Shown here: piece by piece, positions 1 through 5,773 of the stretch
How positions within the stretch are numbered: the first letter of the stretch is position 1
How the letters are laid out: every line of letters begins with the position of its first letter
DNA from: JAICKM01 sp035693165
GTDB lineage: Bacteria > Chloroflexota > Chloroflexia > QHBQ01 > JAICKM01
Length of the DNA: 5,773 nucleotides
NCBI GenBank assembly: GCA_035693165.1
Contig: DASSGZ010000145.1
Coordinates: 1 to 5,773, forward strand
Reading direction: 5' to 3'
Program-made: the position numbers and the translations under genes
Notes under the pieces: model-generated
The model's input: the letters and a program-made list of their open reading frames with translations, nothing else
Told to the model about the DNA's origin: nothing
Databases searched by the model: none

Positions 1-159
1 GGCCACGCGCGCCTGCTCCACGCTCGTCTGGGCCGGGTCGATGGGCGGGACCGGCGCCACGGGCGCGGCTGGGCGGTAGACCAGCACCGGCCCCAGCGCC
101 TGCCCCGGCGCCGCGGCTACCCCGCGCAGCACCACCGGCGCGCCGCCCGCGGCGTCCAT
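1..159 (-). CDS. ptsI: PTS enzyme I (phosphoenolpyruvate-protein phosphotransferase), N-terminal part
   Basis: Only the first 53 codons are in the window; the gene continues past the left edge. Read from ATG at 159, the protein has the typical start of enzyme I: a short lead, then LRGVAAAPGQALGPVLVYRP at residues 11-30. This Gly-Val-Ala-x-x-Pro-Gly segment is the first strand of the PEP-utilising N-terminal domain. Enzyme I takes phosphate from PEP on a histidine and passes it to HPr in the cytoplasm; the catalytic regions lie outside the window. It starts 7 bases after the dhaL stop codon, and a GGAG sits in the last dhaL codons (173-170), so translation is probably coupled. As last gene of the dha operon it most likely energises the HPr and DhaM encoded upstream. 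A multidomain protein beginning with EI cannot be excluded because the rest is missing. Confidence 0.85.
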   Translation of the reverse strand, partial: MDAAGGAPVVLRGVAAAPGQALGPVLVYRPAAPVAPVPPIDPAQTSVEQARVA

Positions 160-166
160 CGCCCCC

Positions 167-805
<639 letters not shown>

Positions 806-855
806 ACGGCTGCGATCCTCCTCCTGTATGATAACGCTGCCCGGCGGGCGGCCCA

Positions 856-967
856 GGCCGGTTTGAAACCGGCCCCTACACCGCCACCGGAGCATCCCGG
901 CAGGGGCGGCAGGCCGGTTTGCAACCGGCCCCTACACCGCCACCGGAGCATCCCGGCAGGGGCGGCA
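856..967. repeat. 56-bp tandem duplication within the palindrome array
   Basis: Positions 856-911 and 912-967 are two 56-base units identical except for one base in the palindrome centre (A at 866, C at 922). Each unit holds the palindrome, the tail CCTACACCGCCACCG and a spacer ending in GGGGCGGCA. The third palindrome (968) shares the unit only as far as CCTACACCGC, after which the sequence differs. This looks like a recent tandem duplication by slippage or unequal exchange. Confidence 0.93.
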
Positions 968-1166
968 GGCCGGTTTGAAACCGGCCCCTACACCGCAATC
1001 CGGGCGGGGTCGGATTGGGTAGCAGGCCGGTTTGAAACCGGCCCCTACACCGCCACCGCCCCTGGCCGGTTTGAAACCGGCCCCTACAACGACGAACCCG
1101 CCCGGCCTGACGCCCCGTCCAGCCCCTGCCCCCGCAGGCGCCGTAGGGGCCGGTTGCAAACCGGCC
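856..1166. repeat. Array of six REP-like palindromes between dhaK and dhaL
   Basis: Six copies of a 19-bp near-perfect palindrome, consensus GGCCGGTTTGAAACCGGCC, at 856-874, 912-930, 968-986, 1025-1043, 1064-1082 and 1148-1166. The first five are followed by CCTACA (plus strand). The sixth is inverted, preceded by GTAGG at 1143-1147. Copies two and six carry TTTGCAA or TTGCAAA at the centre instead of TTTGAAA. Start-to-start spacings are 56, 56, 57, 39 and 84. Each copy can form an 8-9 bp GC-rich hairpin in RNA of either strand. Tail, orientation change and clustering resemble REP/BIME elements, which RAYT-type transposases mobilise in other bacteria; no such transposase is in the window. The array fills most of the 806-1178 gap inside the operon, so it should be transcribed. 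An effect on mRNA stability or on dhaL expression is inference. Confidence 0.93.
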
Positions 1167-1178
1167 TGGGCTGCCTCG

Positions 1179-2180
<1,002 letters not shown>

Positions 2181-2242
2181 TGCGCGTCCTCCTCTGTACT
2201 GCACACTGCCCAGACCCGCGGGGGGCGGCGTTGCCCGGCGCG

Positions 2243-2524
2243 CTAGCCGCGGGATTTATCCTCCGGTTCGCCGGCGACGGCCAGCACATCGAGCACCGCC
2301 GCCAGGGCTTCCGCCTCGTCCAGGCCCTCCGCCGTGACCGTCACCGGGCTGCCCGGCCGCACGCCGAGGGCGAGGAGTTGAATGATGCTGCGGGCGTCGG
2401 CGCGTTTGCTGCCGTGCGCCAGGTGCACGCGCGCCTGGTACTGCCCGACGGTCCGCACCAGCACGGCGGCGGGCCGCGCGTGCAGGCCCACCGGGTCGGC
2501 GATCGTGATCGTGGCTTCGAGCAC
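2243..2524 (-). CDS. ptsH: Phosphocarrier protein HPr
   Basis: A 93-residue HPr, near the usual 85-95. HPr shuttles phosphate from enzyme I to EIIA-type proteins in the cytoplasm. The phosphorylated histidine is H15 in GLHARPAA (13-20), with R17 and P18 as in the family. S46 in ARSIIQLLALGV (44-55) sits where Gram-positive-type HPr carries its regulatory serine, so kinase/phosphorylase control is possible if the genome has HprK. The start is GTG 2524, preceded by GGGAGAG (2536-2530) at 5 bases; a GTG start puts H15 at the canonical position. It begins 12 bases after the dhaM stop codon and ends 62 bases before dhaK, so it is plainly co-transcribed. Its place between dhaM and dhaK suggests a dedicated carrier for the Dha kinase, equivalent to the HPr domain fused into E. 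coli DhaM. Confidence 0.95.
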   Translation of the reverse strand: MLEATITIADPVGLHARPAAVLVRTVGQYQARVHLAHGSKRADARSIIQLLALGVRPGSPVTVTAEGLDEAEALAAVLDVLAVAGEPEDKSRG

Positions 2525-2536
2525 GGTGGCTCTCCC

Positions 2537-2935
2537 TTAATCGAGGTTTTTCGGCAGATTGCGCGCGCCGTCCACAGCGGCGATCACTTCGGCCAGCGAG
2601 TTACCCAGCCCGGCATGGATAACCGCGACCACGGCGCCCTCGACCAGGGGTGCATCGCTCAGGCGCACTTCCCCGGCCGGCGGCGGATCGAGCATCTCAA
2701 TGGCCGCCTCCGTGCTCAGCACGGCGCTGCCCAGGTCGACCAGCACGAGCGTACCGTCCGGCCCGGCCACCGACTGGATGGCGTCGCGGATCTTCTCCAC
2801 CGACGTGCCCAGGCCGCCCTGCGGGTCGCCGCCGGCGATGGCGACCGGCACCTGCCCCTGCGACAATTGCCCGACCAGGTCGCGCAGCCCTTCGACCAGC
2901 TTCGCACTATGAGATACCAAGACGATTCCAACCAC
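2537..2935 (-). CDS. dhaM: Dha kinase phosphoryl donor DhaM (EIIA-mannose-like domain)
   Basis: A 132-residue, single-domain DhaM. The N-terminus MVGIVLVSHSAKLVEGL has the active histidine H9 in the SHS motif, as in E. coli DhaM. GGLGTSVEKI and LVLVDLGSAVLSTE follow in the order expected for the EIIA-Man fold. DhaM accepts phosphate from HPr and rephosphorylates the ADP bound to DhaL. E. coli DhaM is a fusion of about 470 residues (EIIA, HPr, partial EI); here only the EIIA part is present, and HPr and EI are separate genes. The start is GTG 2935 with AGGAG (2946-2942) 6 bases upstream. It is the first gene of the leftward operon, about 75 bases from the predicted promoter start point. Presence of dhaM marks the kinase as PEP-dependent rather than ATP-dependent. 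Confidence 0.95.
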   Translation of the reverse strand: MVGIVLVSHSAKLVEGLRDLVGQLSQGQVPVAIAGGDPQGGLGTSVEKIRDAIQSVAGPDGTLVLVDLGSAVLSTEAAIEMLDPPPAGEVRLSDAPLVEGAVVAVIHAGLGNSLAEVIAAVDGARNLPKNLD

Positions 2936-3018
2936 GTTGCACTCCTGCCTGGGACGCGATAGGGGGATGACCCTGGGGGACCGCCGGCCCCCGGTATGGC
3001 TGGGGCCGCTCTCCCATT

Positions 3019-3053
3019 ATTCTAGCAGCCGGTTATGAAGATTTCATAAAGAT
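3019..3053 (-). promoter_or_regulatory. Candidate dha operon promoter with overlapping palindrome
   Basis: On the minus strand TAGAAT (3024-3019) matches five of six bases of the sigma-70 -10 box and lies at the right distance upstream of dhaM, leaving a leader of about 75 bases. The -35 region at 17-bp spacing is poor. It is overlapped by a perfect palindrome, TTATGAAGATTTCATAA (3033-3049, 7-bp arms, 3-bp centre). A weak -35 with an operator over it fits an activator-dependent promoter. This is inference from sequence; no regulator gene is present in the window. Confidence 0.45.
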
Positions 3054-3075
3054 GCCGTGAGAATCTTATAGGAAA
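3032..3075. promoter_or_regulatory. Four tandem degenerate 11-mers, possible OmpR/PhoB-type operator
   Basis: Reading the plus strand from 3032 in steps of 11 (3032, 3043, 3054, 3065), the four blocks fit the pattern NYYRTRRRRAW, for example TTCATAAAGAT at 3043. The T at position 5 and the A at position 10 are invariant; the first two blocks agree at 8 of 11 bases. An 11-bp direct-repeat period with a TCAT-like core followed by A-rich bases is the layout of PhoB and related winged-helix response regulator sites. The array lies just upstream of the predicted dha -10 box. Degeneracy of blocks three and four keeps confidence modest. Confidence 0.4.
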
Positions 3076-3320
3076 GCGCGGGCCGCCCCACGAGTGCCGC
3101 ATGCCGGGAACGGCGCCTGATGCCGCGAAGCGGCGCGAGACAGGGGCGGAAGCCAACCACCGGCGCGCCGATACCGCCTGAGCGCATACTGAGCACTTTT
3201 TGGGCTGGGGAGTGAGCAGTGGCCCGCGGTATACTACCAGTAGTGGAGGTTAGCCCCTGCATCCTGCAGGCGCCCAGTGCCGGGTGCGCGCCCGCATCCG
3301 CTATGAAGAGGAGACCGATC

Positions 3321-3770
3321 ATGACGACCCTTACTGCCGCCCCGCTGGTGCGCCGGTCGCAAGCGCACCTGGATGGCCTGTTCCGCCGGAGTCCCGCCGG
3401 TCCGATCCCGCAGGGCGACACGGCCGGGATCGCGATCATTGCGCCGGGCACGCCGCTCTCGACCATCCTCGCCCGATTCGTGCATCTGGTGGCCTGGCAG
3501 GGCAAGGTGTTCGACCCCACGTCGGGCACGTTACGCAACAAGATCACGCCCTTCGGGATTCGCGCCATCCCGGCGCAGGTCTACAAAGCCACGAGCTGGG
3601 TGGATGGGCGGGAGTGCATCGTCCTCGACTATTCCAGGAGCTGGCTGGTGGTCCGGTGGATCCGCGACGAGATCCGCGAGGTGGCGCCGGGGCAGTACCT
3701 GGGCGTCGTGTTCGTGGGGCGGGTCAAGGTGCTCAATTTCGCGCTGCGGCTCCCGGCCCGCCGGGGCTGA
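3321..3770 (+). CDS. Conserved-looking protein of unknown function, 149 residues
   Basis: I do not recognise a named family. The protein has 149 residues, with no signal peptide or membrane segment. After a variable N-terminus come LDGLFRRSPAGPIPQGD (17-33), a moderately hydrophobic stretch (35-58), WQGKVFD (59-65), ITPFGIRAIPAQVY (75-88), GRECIVLDYS (96-105) and RDEIREVAPGQYLGVVF (115-131). Repeated short strand-like segments with GxY/LG turns suggest a small beta-rich fold, perhaps a barrel. The WxGKxFD, LDYS and APGxYLG blocks look like conserved ligand-pocket motifs; this is impression, not a match. The start is ATG 3321 with AGGAG (3309-3313) 7 bases upstream; an in-frame ATG at 3219 lacks such a site. 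The next gene on this strand, 244 bases on, is an FAD oxidase, so a shared pathway is possible, but repeats separate them. Confidence 0.85.
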   Translation: MTTLTAAPLVRRSQAHLDGLFRRSPAGPIPQGDTAGIAIIAPGTPLSTILARFVHLVAWQGKVFDPTSGTLRNKITPFGIRAIPAQVYKATSWVDGRECIVLDYSRSWLVVRWIRDEIREVAPGQYLGVVFVGRVKVLNFALRLPARRG

Positions 3771-3790
3771 TCGGTCACGGATAGGCGGCA

Positions 3791-3809
3791 GGCCGGTTTG
3801 AAACCGGCC
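3791..3809 (+). repeat. REP-like palindrome, single copy
   Basis: A perfect consensus copy, GGCCGGTTTGAAACCGGCC, followed by CCTACA, in the same orientation as the main array. It begins 20 bases after the stop codon of the 149-residue gene, a usual place for REP elements, where its hairpin could protect the mRNA 3' end. Confidence 0.92.
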
Positions 3810-3851
3810 CCTACAACGCAACACGCACCTGGGTGGTCTGTCACACTTATC

Positions 3852-3928
3852 TTGTCATTCTTCGCTCCGCTCAGAATCTCGTCTCCTAGCCCAAAGGACG
3901 AGACTCTTCGCTGCGCTCAGAGTGACAA
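3852..3928. repeat. 77-bp foldback element with 32-bp imperfect inverted arms
   Basis: The left arm 3852-3883 begins TTGTCATTCT and ends with AGAATCTCGTC. The right arm 3897-3928 is its imperfect inverse, starting GACGAGACTCT and ending AGAGTGACAA. Each arm also holds a small inner inverted segment built on TTCGCTSCGCTCAG, so the element can fold either as one long stem or as a pair of short ones. The 13-base middle is 3884-3896. Base composition is clearly more AT-rich than the flanks. It resembles short non-coding dispersed repeats (MITE-like) common in large environmental bacterial genomes. No coding sequence is visible in it. Confidence 0.75.
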
Positions 3929-3964
3929 ATACGCGGTGATAGTCTTCAGAGTAGCGAGGCGGCA

Positions 3965-3983
3965 GGCTGGTTGCAAACCGGCC
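3965..3983 (+). repeat. REP-like palindrome, degenerate copy
   Basis: This copy has one arm mismatch relative to consensus (GGCT instead of GGCC, leaving a G-T wobble in RNA) and a TTGCAAA centre. It is followed by CCTACACCG as in the array. It ends 31 bases before the ATG of the FAD oxidase gene. Together with the copy at 3791 it brackets the foldback element, so 3791-3988 is essentially repeat-derived. Confidence 0.88.
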
Positions 3984-4014
3984 CCTACACCGTAAAATCA
4001 AGGAGGTTCATACT

Positions 4015-5394
4015 ATGAGCGCGCCCGCTCTGCGTAGCTGGAACGCCGCGGACTACAGCTACCCGACGACGATCGTTCGCCCCCGGAACGTGGATGAATT
4101 GATCGCGGTGGTGAAGGACCGCACCCGGTATCCGTCGCCGCTGCGCGTGGCGGGGCACCGGCATTCGATGACGCCGTGCTTTGCGACCACCGGCACCCAG
4201 GTGCTGCTGGAGCACTTCAACGACATTCGCGTGGATGTGGACGCCGGGACGGTGACGGTCGGCGCCAACGTCGATATGTACCGCATGCGCAACGCCCTGC
4301 GCCGCTACGGCATGCAGGCCGAGGTGTCGCCGGAGATCGGCAACGCCACCGCCGGCTCGATCTGCTGCTCGGGCACCAAAGACTCGTCGCTCGGCCCCAC
4401 CGGGCTGGGGCAACTCAGCTCCATCGTGGTCGAGATGAAGTGGGTCAATCCGCGTGGCGAGGTCGAGGTCATCAACGCCGCGCGCGACCCGGAGAAAATG
4501 CACTACGCGCGCTGCAGCAACGGGCTGTTCGGGATCATTTTCGAGGCCACCTTCCGCATCCAGAAGCCGGTGCTGCTGCAATATCAGTACGCCGCGTTCT
4601 CCGTCGACCGCATCCCCAGCCGCGACGTGATCTTCGGGGGATGCGACGGCGTGCTGGGCTTTATGACGCCCTATTCCAACCGGATCGTGGCCGAGCGCCG
4701 CACGATCATCGCTCCCGACGCACCCATCTCCCGGCTCTCGCGCATGAAGCGCAAGGCCCGCGACACGTTCTGGGAGAACGCCGCGACCATGAGCACCACC
4801 CTCTTGCCCCATAACCGGTTCTACTACCTGATGGACAATCTGACGGCCGCCGGGTTCCTGCTGCTGGGCAGCGGCGGCGGGTTCCGGGCGTACCGCGACG
4901 ATTCGATGGTGAACTTCAAGTTCAAGCGCTGGCACGTCGCCGATTTCACCTTCTGGGCCATGCCCATCAGCCGCCTGCAAGAGTTCATGCCCGCCTATTA
5001 CCGCTTGTGCAAGGAGTTCGAGCAGCGCACCGGGTTCCGCATGTCGCTGCTGTCGGAGGTCTACTTCCTCAACCGGGACAATCATTCGCTGCTCTCCTAC
5101 GCGCCCGACGAGGATATCTTCACCTGCGACGGCATCAACACCAACCCGCACGACCCGCGCTGGATCGAGTTCAACAAGCGCTACAACGAGTTCGCCGCCG
5201 GCTATGGCGGGCGGCCGCTGTTCACGCAGACGAAGTACCTGGACCGCGCCGTCGTCTACCGCAGCCTGGGCGGCGCCTGGGAGCAGTTCCTGGCCGAACG
5301 CGAGCGCCAGGACCCCGACGGCCGCTTCCTGAACGACTACTTCCGCGGGCTGATCCGCAGCGAGGCGCGGGAACCGGCGGGCGCGGCAGTGTGA
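4015..5394 (+). CDS. FAD-binding oxidase, VAO/PCMH family (aldonolactone oxidase-like)
   Basis: A 459-residue flavoprotein, without signal peptide. The N-terminal half (about 15-180) is a PCMH-type FAD-binding domain: YPTTIVRPRNVDELIAVV (16-33), VAGHRHS (45-51), and GNATAGSICCSGTKDSS (109-125) with GLGQLSSIVVEMKWVNPRGEV (130-150). H50, in the position of the GxGHS motif, is the likely covalent FAD attachment site as in alditol and gulonolactone oxidases. The C-terminus DPDGRFLNDYF (433-443) matches the end of the D-arabinono-1,4-lactone oxidase family. The HWxK motif expected just before it in sugar-lactone oxidases is replaced by FTQTKY (403-408), so the substrate is open; a sugar lactone, polyol or sterol-like alcohol could fit. 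The start is ATG 4015 with AAGGAGG (4000-4006) 8 bases upstream. The gene ends 41 bases before a strong terminator. Confidence 0.92.
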   Translation: MSAPALRSWNAADYSYPTTIVRPRNVDELIAVVKDRTRYPSPLRVAGHRHSMTPCFATTGTQVLLEHFNDIRVDVDAGTVTVGANVDMYRMRNALRRYGMQAEVSPEIGNATAGSICCSGTKDSSLGPTGLGQLSSIVVEMKWVNPRGEVEVINAARDPEKMHYARCSNGLFGIIFEATFRIQKPVLLQYQYAAFSVDRIPSRDVIFGGCDGVLGFMTPYSNRIVAERRTIIAPDAPISRLSRMKRKARDTFWENAATMSTTLLPHNRFYYLMDNLTAAGFLLLGSGGGFRAYRDDSMVNFKFKRWHVADFTFWAMPISRLQEFMPAYYRLCKEFEQRTGFRMSLLSEVYFLNRDNHSLLSYAPDEDIFTCDGINTNPHDPRWIEFNKRYNEFAAGYGGRPLFTQTKYLDRAVVYRSLGGAWEQFLAERERQDPDGRFLNDYFRGLIRSEAREPAGAAV

Positions 5395-5435
5395 CGGTCT
5401 ATTACCGATAATAGATAGGCGTACCACGCCGGCGA

Positions 5436-5473
5436 GCGGGAAGTTGCGTTGCTGCAACTTCCCGCCTCTTTTT
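5436..5473 (+). terminator. Intrinsic terminator of the FAD oxidase gene
   Basis: A perfect 12-bp stem (GCGGGAAGTTGC at 5436-5447 paired with 5454-5465) around a 6-base loop is followed by CTC and five T residues (5469-5473). It lies 41 bases after the stop codon of the oxidase gene and separates it from the next transcription unit. Confidence 0.92.
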
Positions 5474-5503
5474 GGCAACCGGGCAAACCGAGCGGCAAAT
5501 CGC

Positions 5504-5532
5504 TTTACTTTCGGCTTACCATGCCGTAAAAT
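5504..5532 (+). promoter_or_regulatory. Candidate sigma-70-type promoter for the right-edge gene
   Basis: TTTACT (5504-5509) and TAAAAT (5527-5532) are separated by exactly 17 bases. They match the -35 and -10 consensus at four and five of six bases. The pair lies in a locally AT-rich patch directly after the terminator of the upstream gene, as expected for a new transcription unit. It would start RNA near 5539, about 190 bases before the ATG. Confidence 0.6.
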
Positions 5533-5731
5533 TCAACCCATGGTTGCGGGGGCACCCCCGAACATGGAACCGGCAAAGGCGCCGGTTGGGTCGCACGGCG
5601 ATACCCCTTGTCGCCGTTTGGGCCACGCCGGACGCTTCCGTCAATTGGAAGGCAATGGGCGCTTGCCAGGCCCGCCGTGCGCTCCTCGCACCGGGCGCCG
5701 CGGGCCACATCACCAGGAGGAGACCTGCTCA
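5533..5731 (+). promoter_or_regulatory. Hairpin-rich 5' leader of the right-edge gene
   Basis: I see no gene in this stretch of about 200 bases. It holds consecutive short stem-loops: 5534-5538 with 5542-5546; 5547-5551 with 5556-5560; 5568-5574 with 5581-5587 (7 bp); 5595-5601 with 5611-5617 (7 bp); 5635-5639 with 5647-5651; and GGCAA 5651-5655 with TTGCC 5663-5667, which shares a base with the preceding stem. Last, CAGG 5714-5717 can pair with CCTG 5724-5727, placing part of the ribosome site in a loop. The order suggests a structured leader such as a riboswitch or protein-binding leader, but I could not match it to a known class. G+C-rich DNA gives many chance stems. Confidence 0.4.
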
Positions 5732-5773
5732 ATGAACCGTGGCTCTCGTTGGAAGCCCTTTCTTATCGCTTTC
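5732..5773 (+). CDS. N-terminus of a probable membrane or exported protein (partial)
   Basis: Only 14 codons are visible: MNRGSRWKPFLIAF, running off the right edge. ATG 5732 is preceded by AGGAGGAG (5715-5722) with 9 bases spacing, a strong ribosome site. The residues, with three basic side chains then the start of a hydrophobic run (PFLIAF), look like the beginning of a signal peptide or first membrane segment. The function cannot be told from so little. It has its own promoter candidate and a long leader, so it starts a new transcription unit. Confidence 0.7.
   Translation, partial: MNRGSRWKPFLIAF

Larger units (their letters stand above)
2936..3320. other. Divergent intergenic region
   Basis: This 385-base gap lies between dhaM (leftward) and the 149-residue unknown gene (rightward). 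The left half carries the dha promoter and operator described separately. Between 3076 and 3190 I see no gene; there is a small hairpin, GCCGC-GAA-GCGGC, at 3122-3134. Nearer the rightward gene, TATACT at 3230-3235 could be a -10 box giving a leader of about 80 bases, but it has no recognisable -35 partner. Confidence 0.6.

Noticed and set aside
856..1082. CRISPR array
   Set aside because: The repeats are only 19 bp with irregular spacing, two spacers are near-identical and one copy is inverted. The palindromes also occur singly elsewhere.
3044..3568. A 174-codon minus-strand frame reaching into the dha promoter region
   Set aside because: It lacks a convincing SD, overlaps the 149-residue gene and would end across the operator region. 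No family features are visible.
3971..3998. Promoter formed by TTGCAA in the repeat and TAAAAT before the FAD oxidase gene
   Set aside because: RNA would start at about 4005, inside the SD, which would destroy the strong ribosome site, so the match is probably chance.
3985..5478. A 497-codon open frame on the minus strand opposite the FAD oxidase gene
   Set aside because: It is a G+C-driven antisense shadow. The plus-strand frame has a clear SD, family motifs and a terminator; the antisense product shows no recognisable domain.
5479..5500. Start of a c-di-GMP-I riboswitch (GGGCAAACCG)
   Set aside because: The matching second half (the GACGCAAAGCC-type motif) is absent, and the segment lies upstream of the predicted promoter.
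5711..5731. B12-box of a cobalamin riboswitch
   Set aside because: CCAGGAGGAGACCTGC resembles the B12-box but carries three extra bases, and I could not find the upstream cobalamin core motifs. The resemblance is explained by a strong SD flanked by CAGG/CCTG.
5472..5735. An 87-codon plus-strand frame and opposing 65-75-codon minus-strand frames in the leader
   Set aside because: There is no SD at their starts, no family features, and they overlap the terminator T-run or the ribosome site of the right-edge gene.

Overview
The window is about two thirds G+C, and every real gene has a clear Shine-Dalgarno (SD) sequence. The short palindrome GGCCGGTTTGAAACCGGCC followed by CCTACA occurs eight times between genes. 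From memory, repeats of this kind (which read as 'GAGFKPA' when translated) are abundant in Chloroflexota, especially Anaerolineae-like genomes, so that is my guess at the source. No rRNA or marker gene here proves it.

Left part (1-2935, minus strand, read right to left): an operon for PTS-dependent dihydroxyacetone (Dha) phosphorylation in the order dhaM (EIIA-like phosphocarrier), HPr, dhaK, dhaL, and the first 53 codons of enzyme I (EI), which runs off the left edge. The genes should form a closed relay: PEP to EI, to HPr His15, to DhaM His9, to the ADP bound in DhaL, to Dha held by DhaK, giving Dha phosphate for glycolysis. The three phosphotransfer domains that E. coli fuses in one DhaM protein are separate genes here. 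dhaK and dhaL are unusually far apart (373 bases), and that gap is filled by six copies of the palindrome, two of them in a 56-bp tandem duplication.

Middle (2936-3320): a divergent intergenic region. It holds a likely leftward promoter for the dha operon, overlapped upstream by a 17-bp palindrome and by four tandem degenerate 11-mers resembling an OmpR/PhoB-type operator.

Right part (plus strand): a 149-residue protein of unknown function (3321-3770), a gap with two more palindromes and a 77-bp foldback element, then a 459-residue FAD-linked oxidase of the VAO/aldonolactone-oxidase type (4015-5394). The oxidase gene is closed by a strong intrinsic terminator (5436-5473). After it come a well-formed promoter and a hairpin-rich leader of about 190 bases, leading to the first 14 codons of a probably membrane or exported protein at the right edge.

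The dha operon is well understood by homology. The least explained parts are the unknown protein with its oxidase neighbour, the 11-mer array, the repeat array inside the operon, and the structured leader. I see no clear evidence of a wholly new system.
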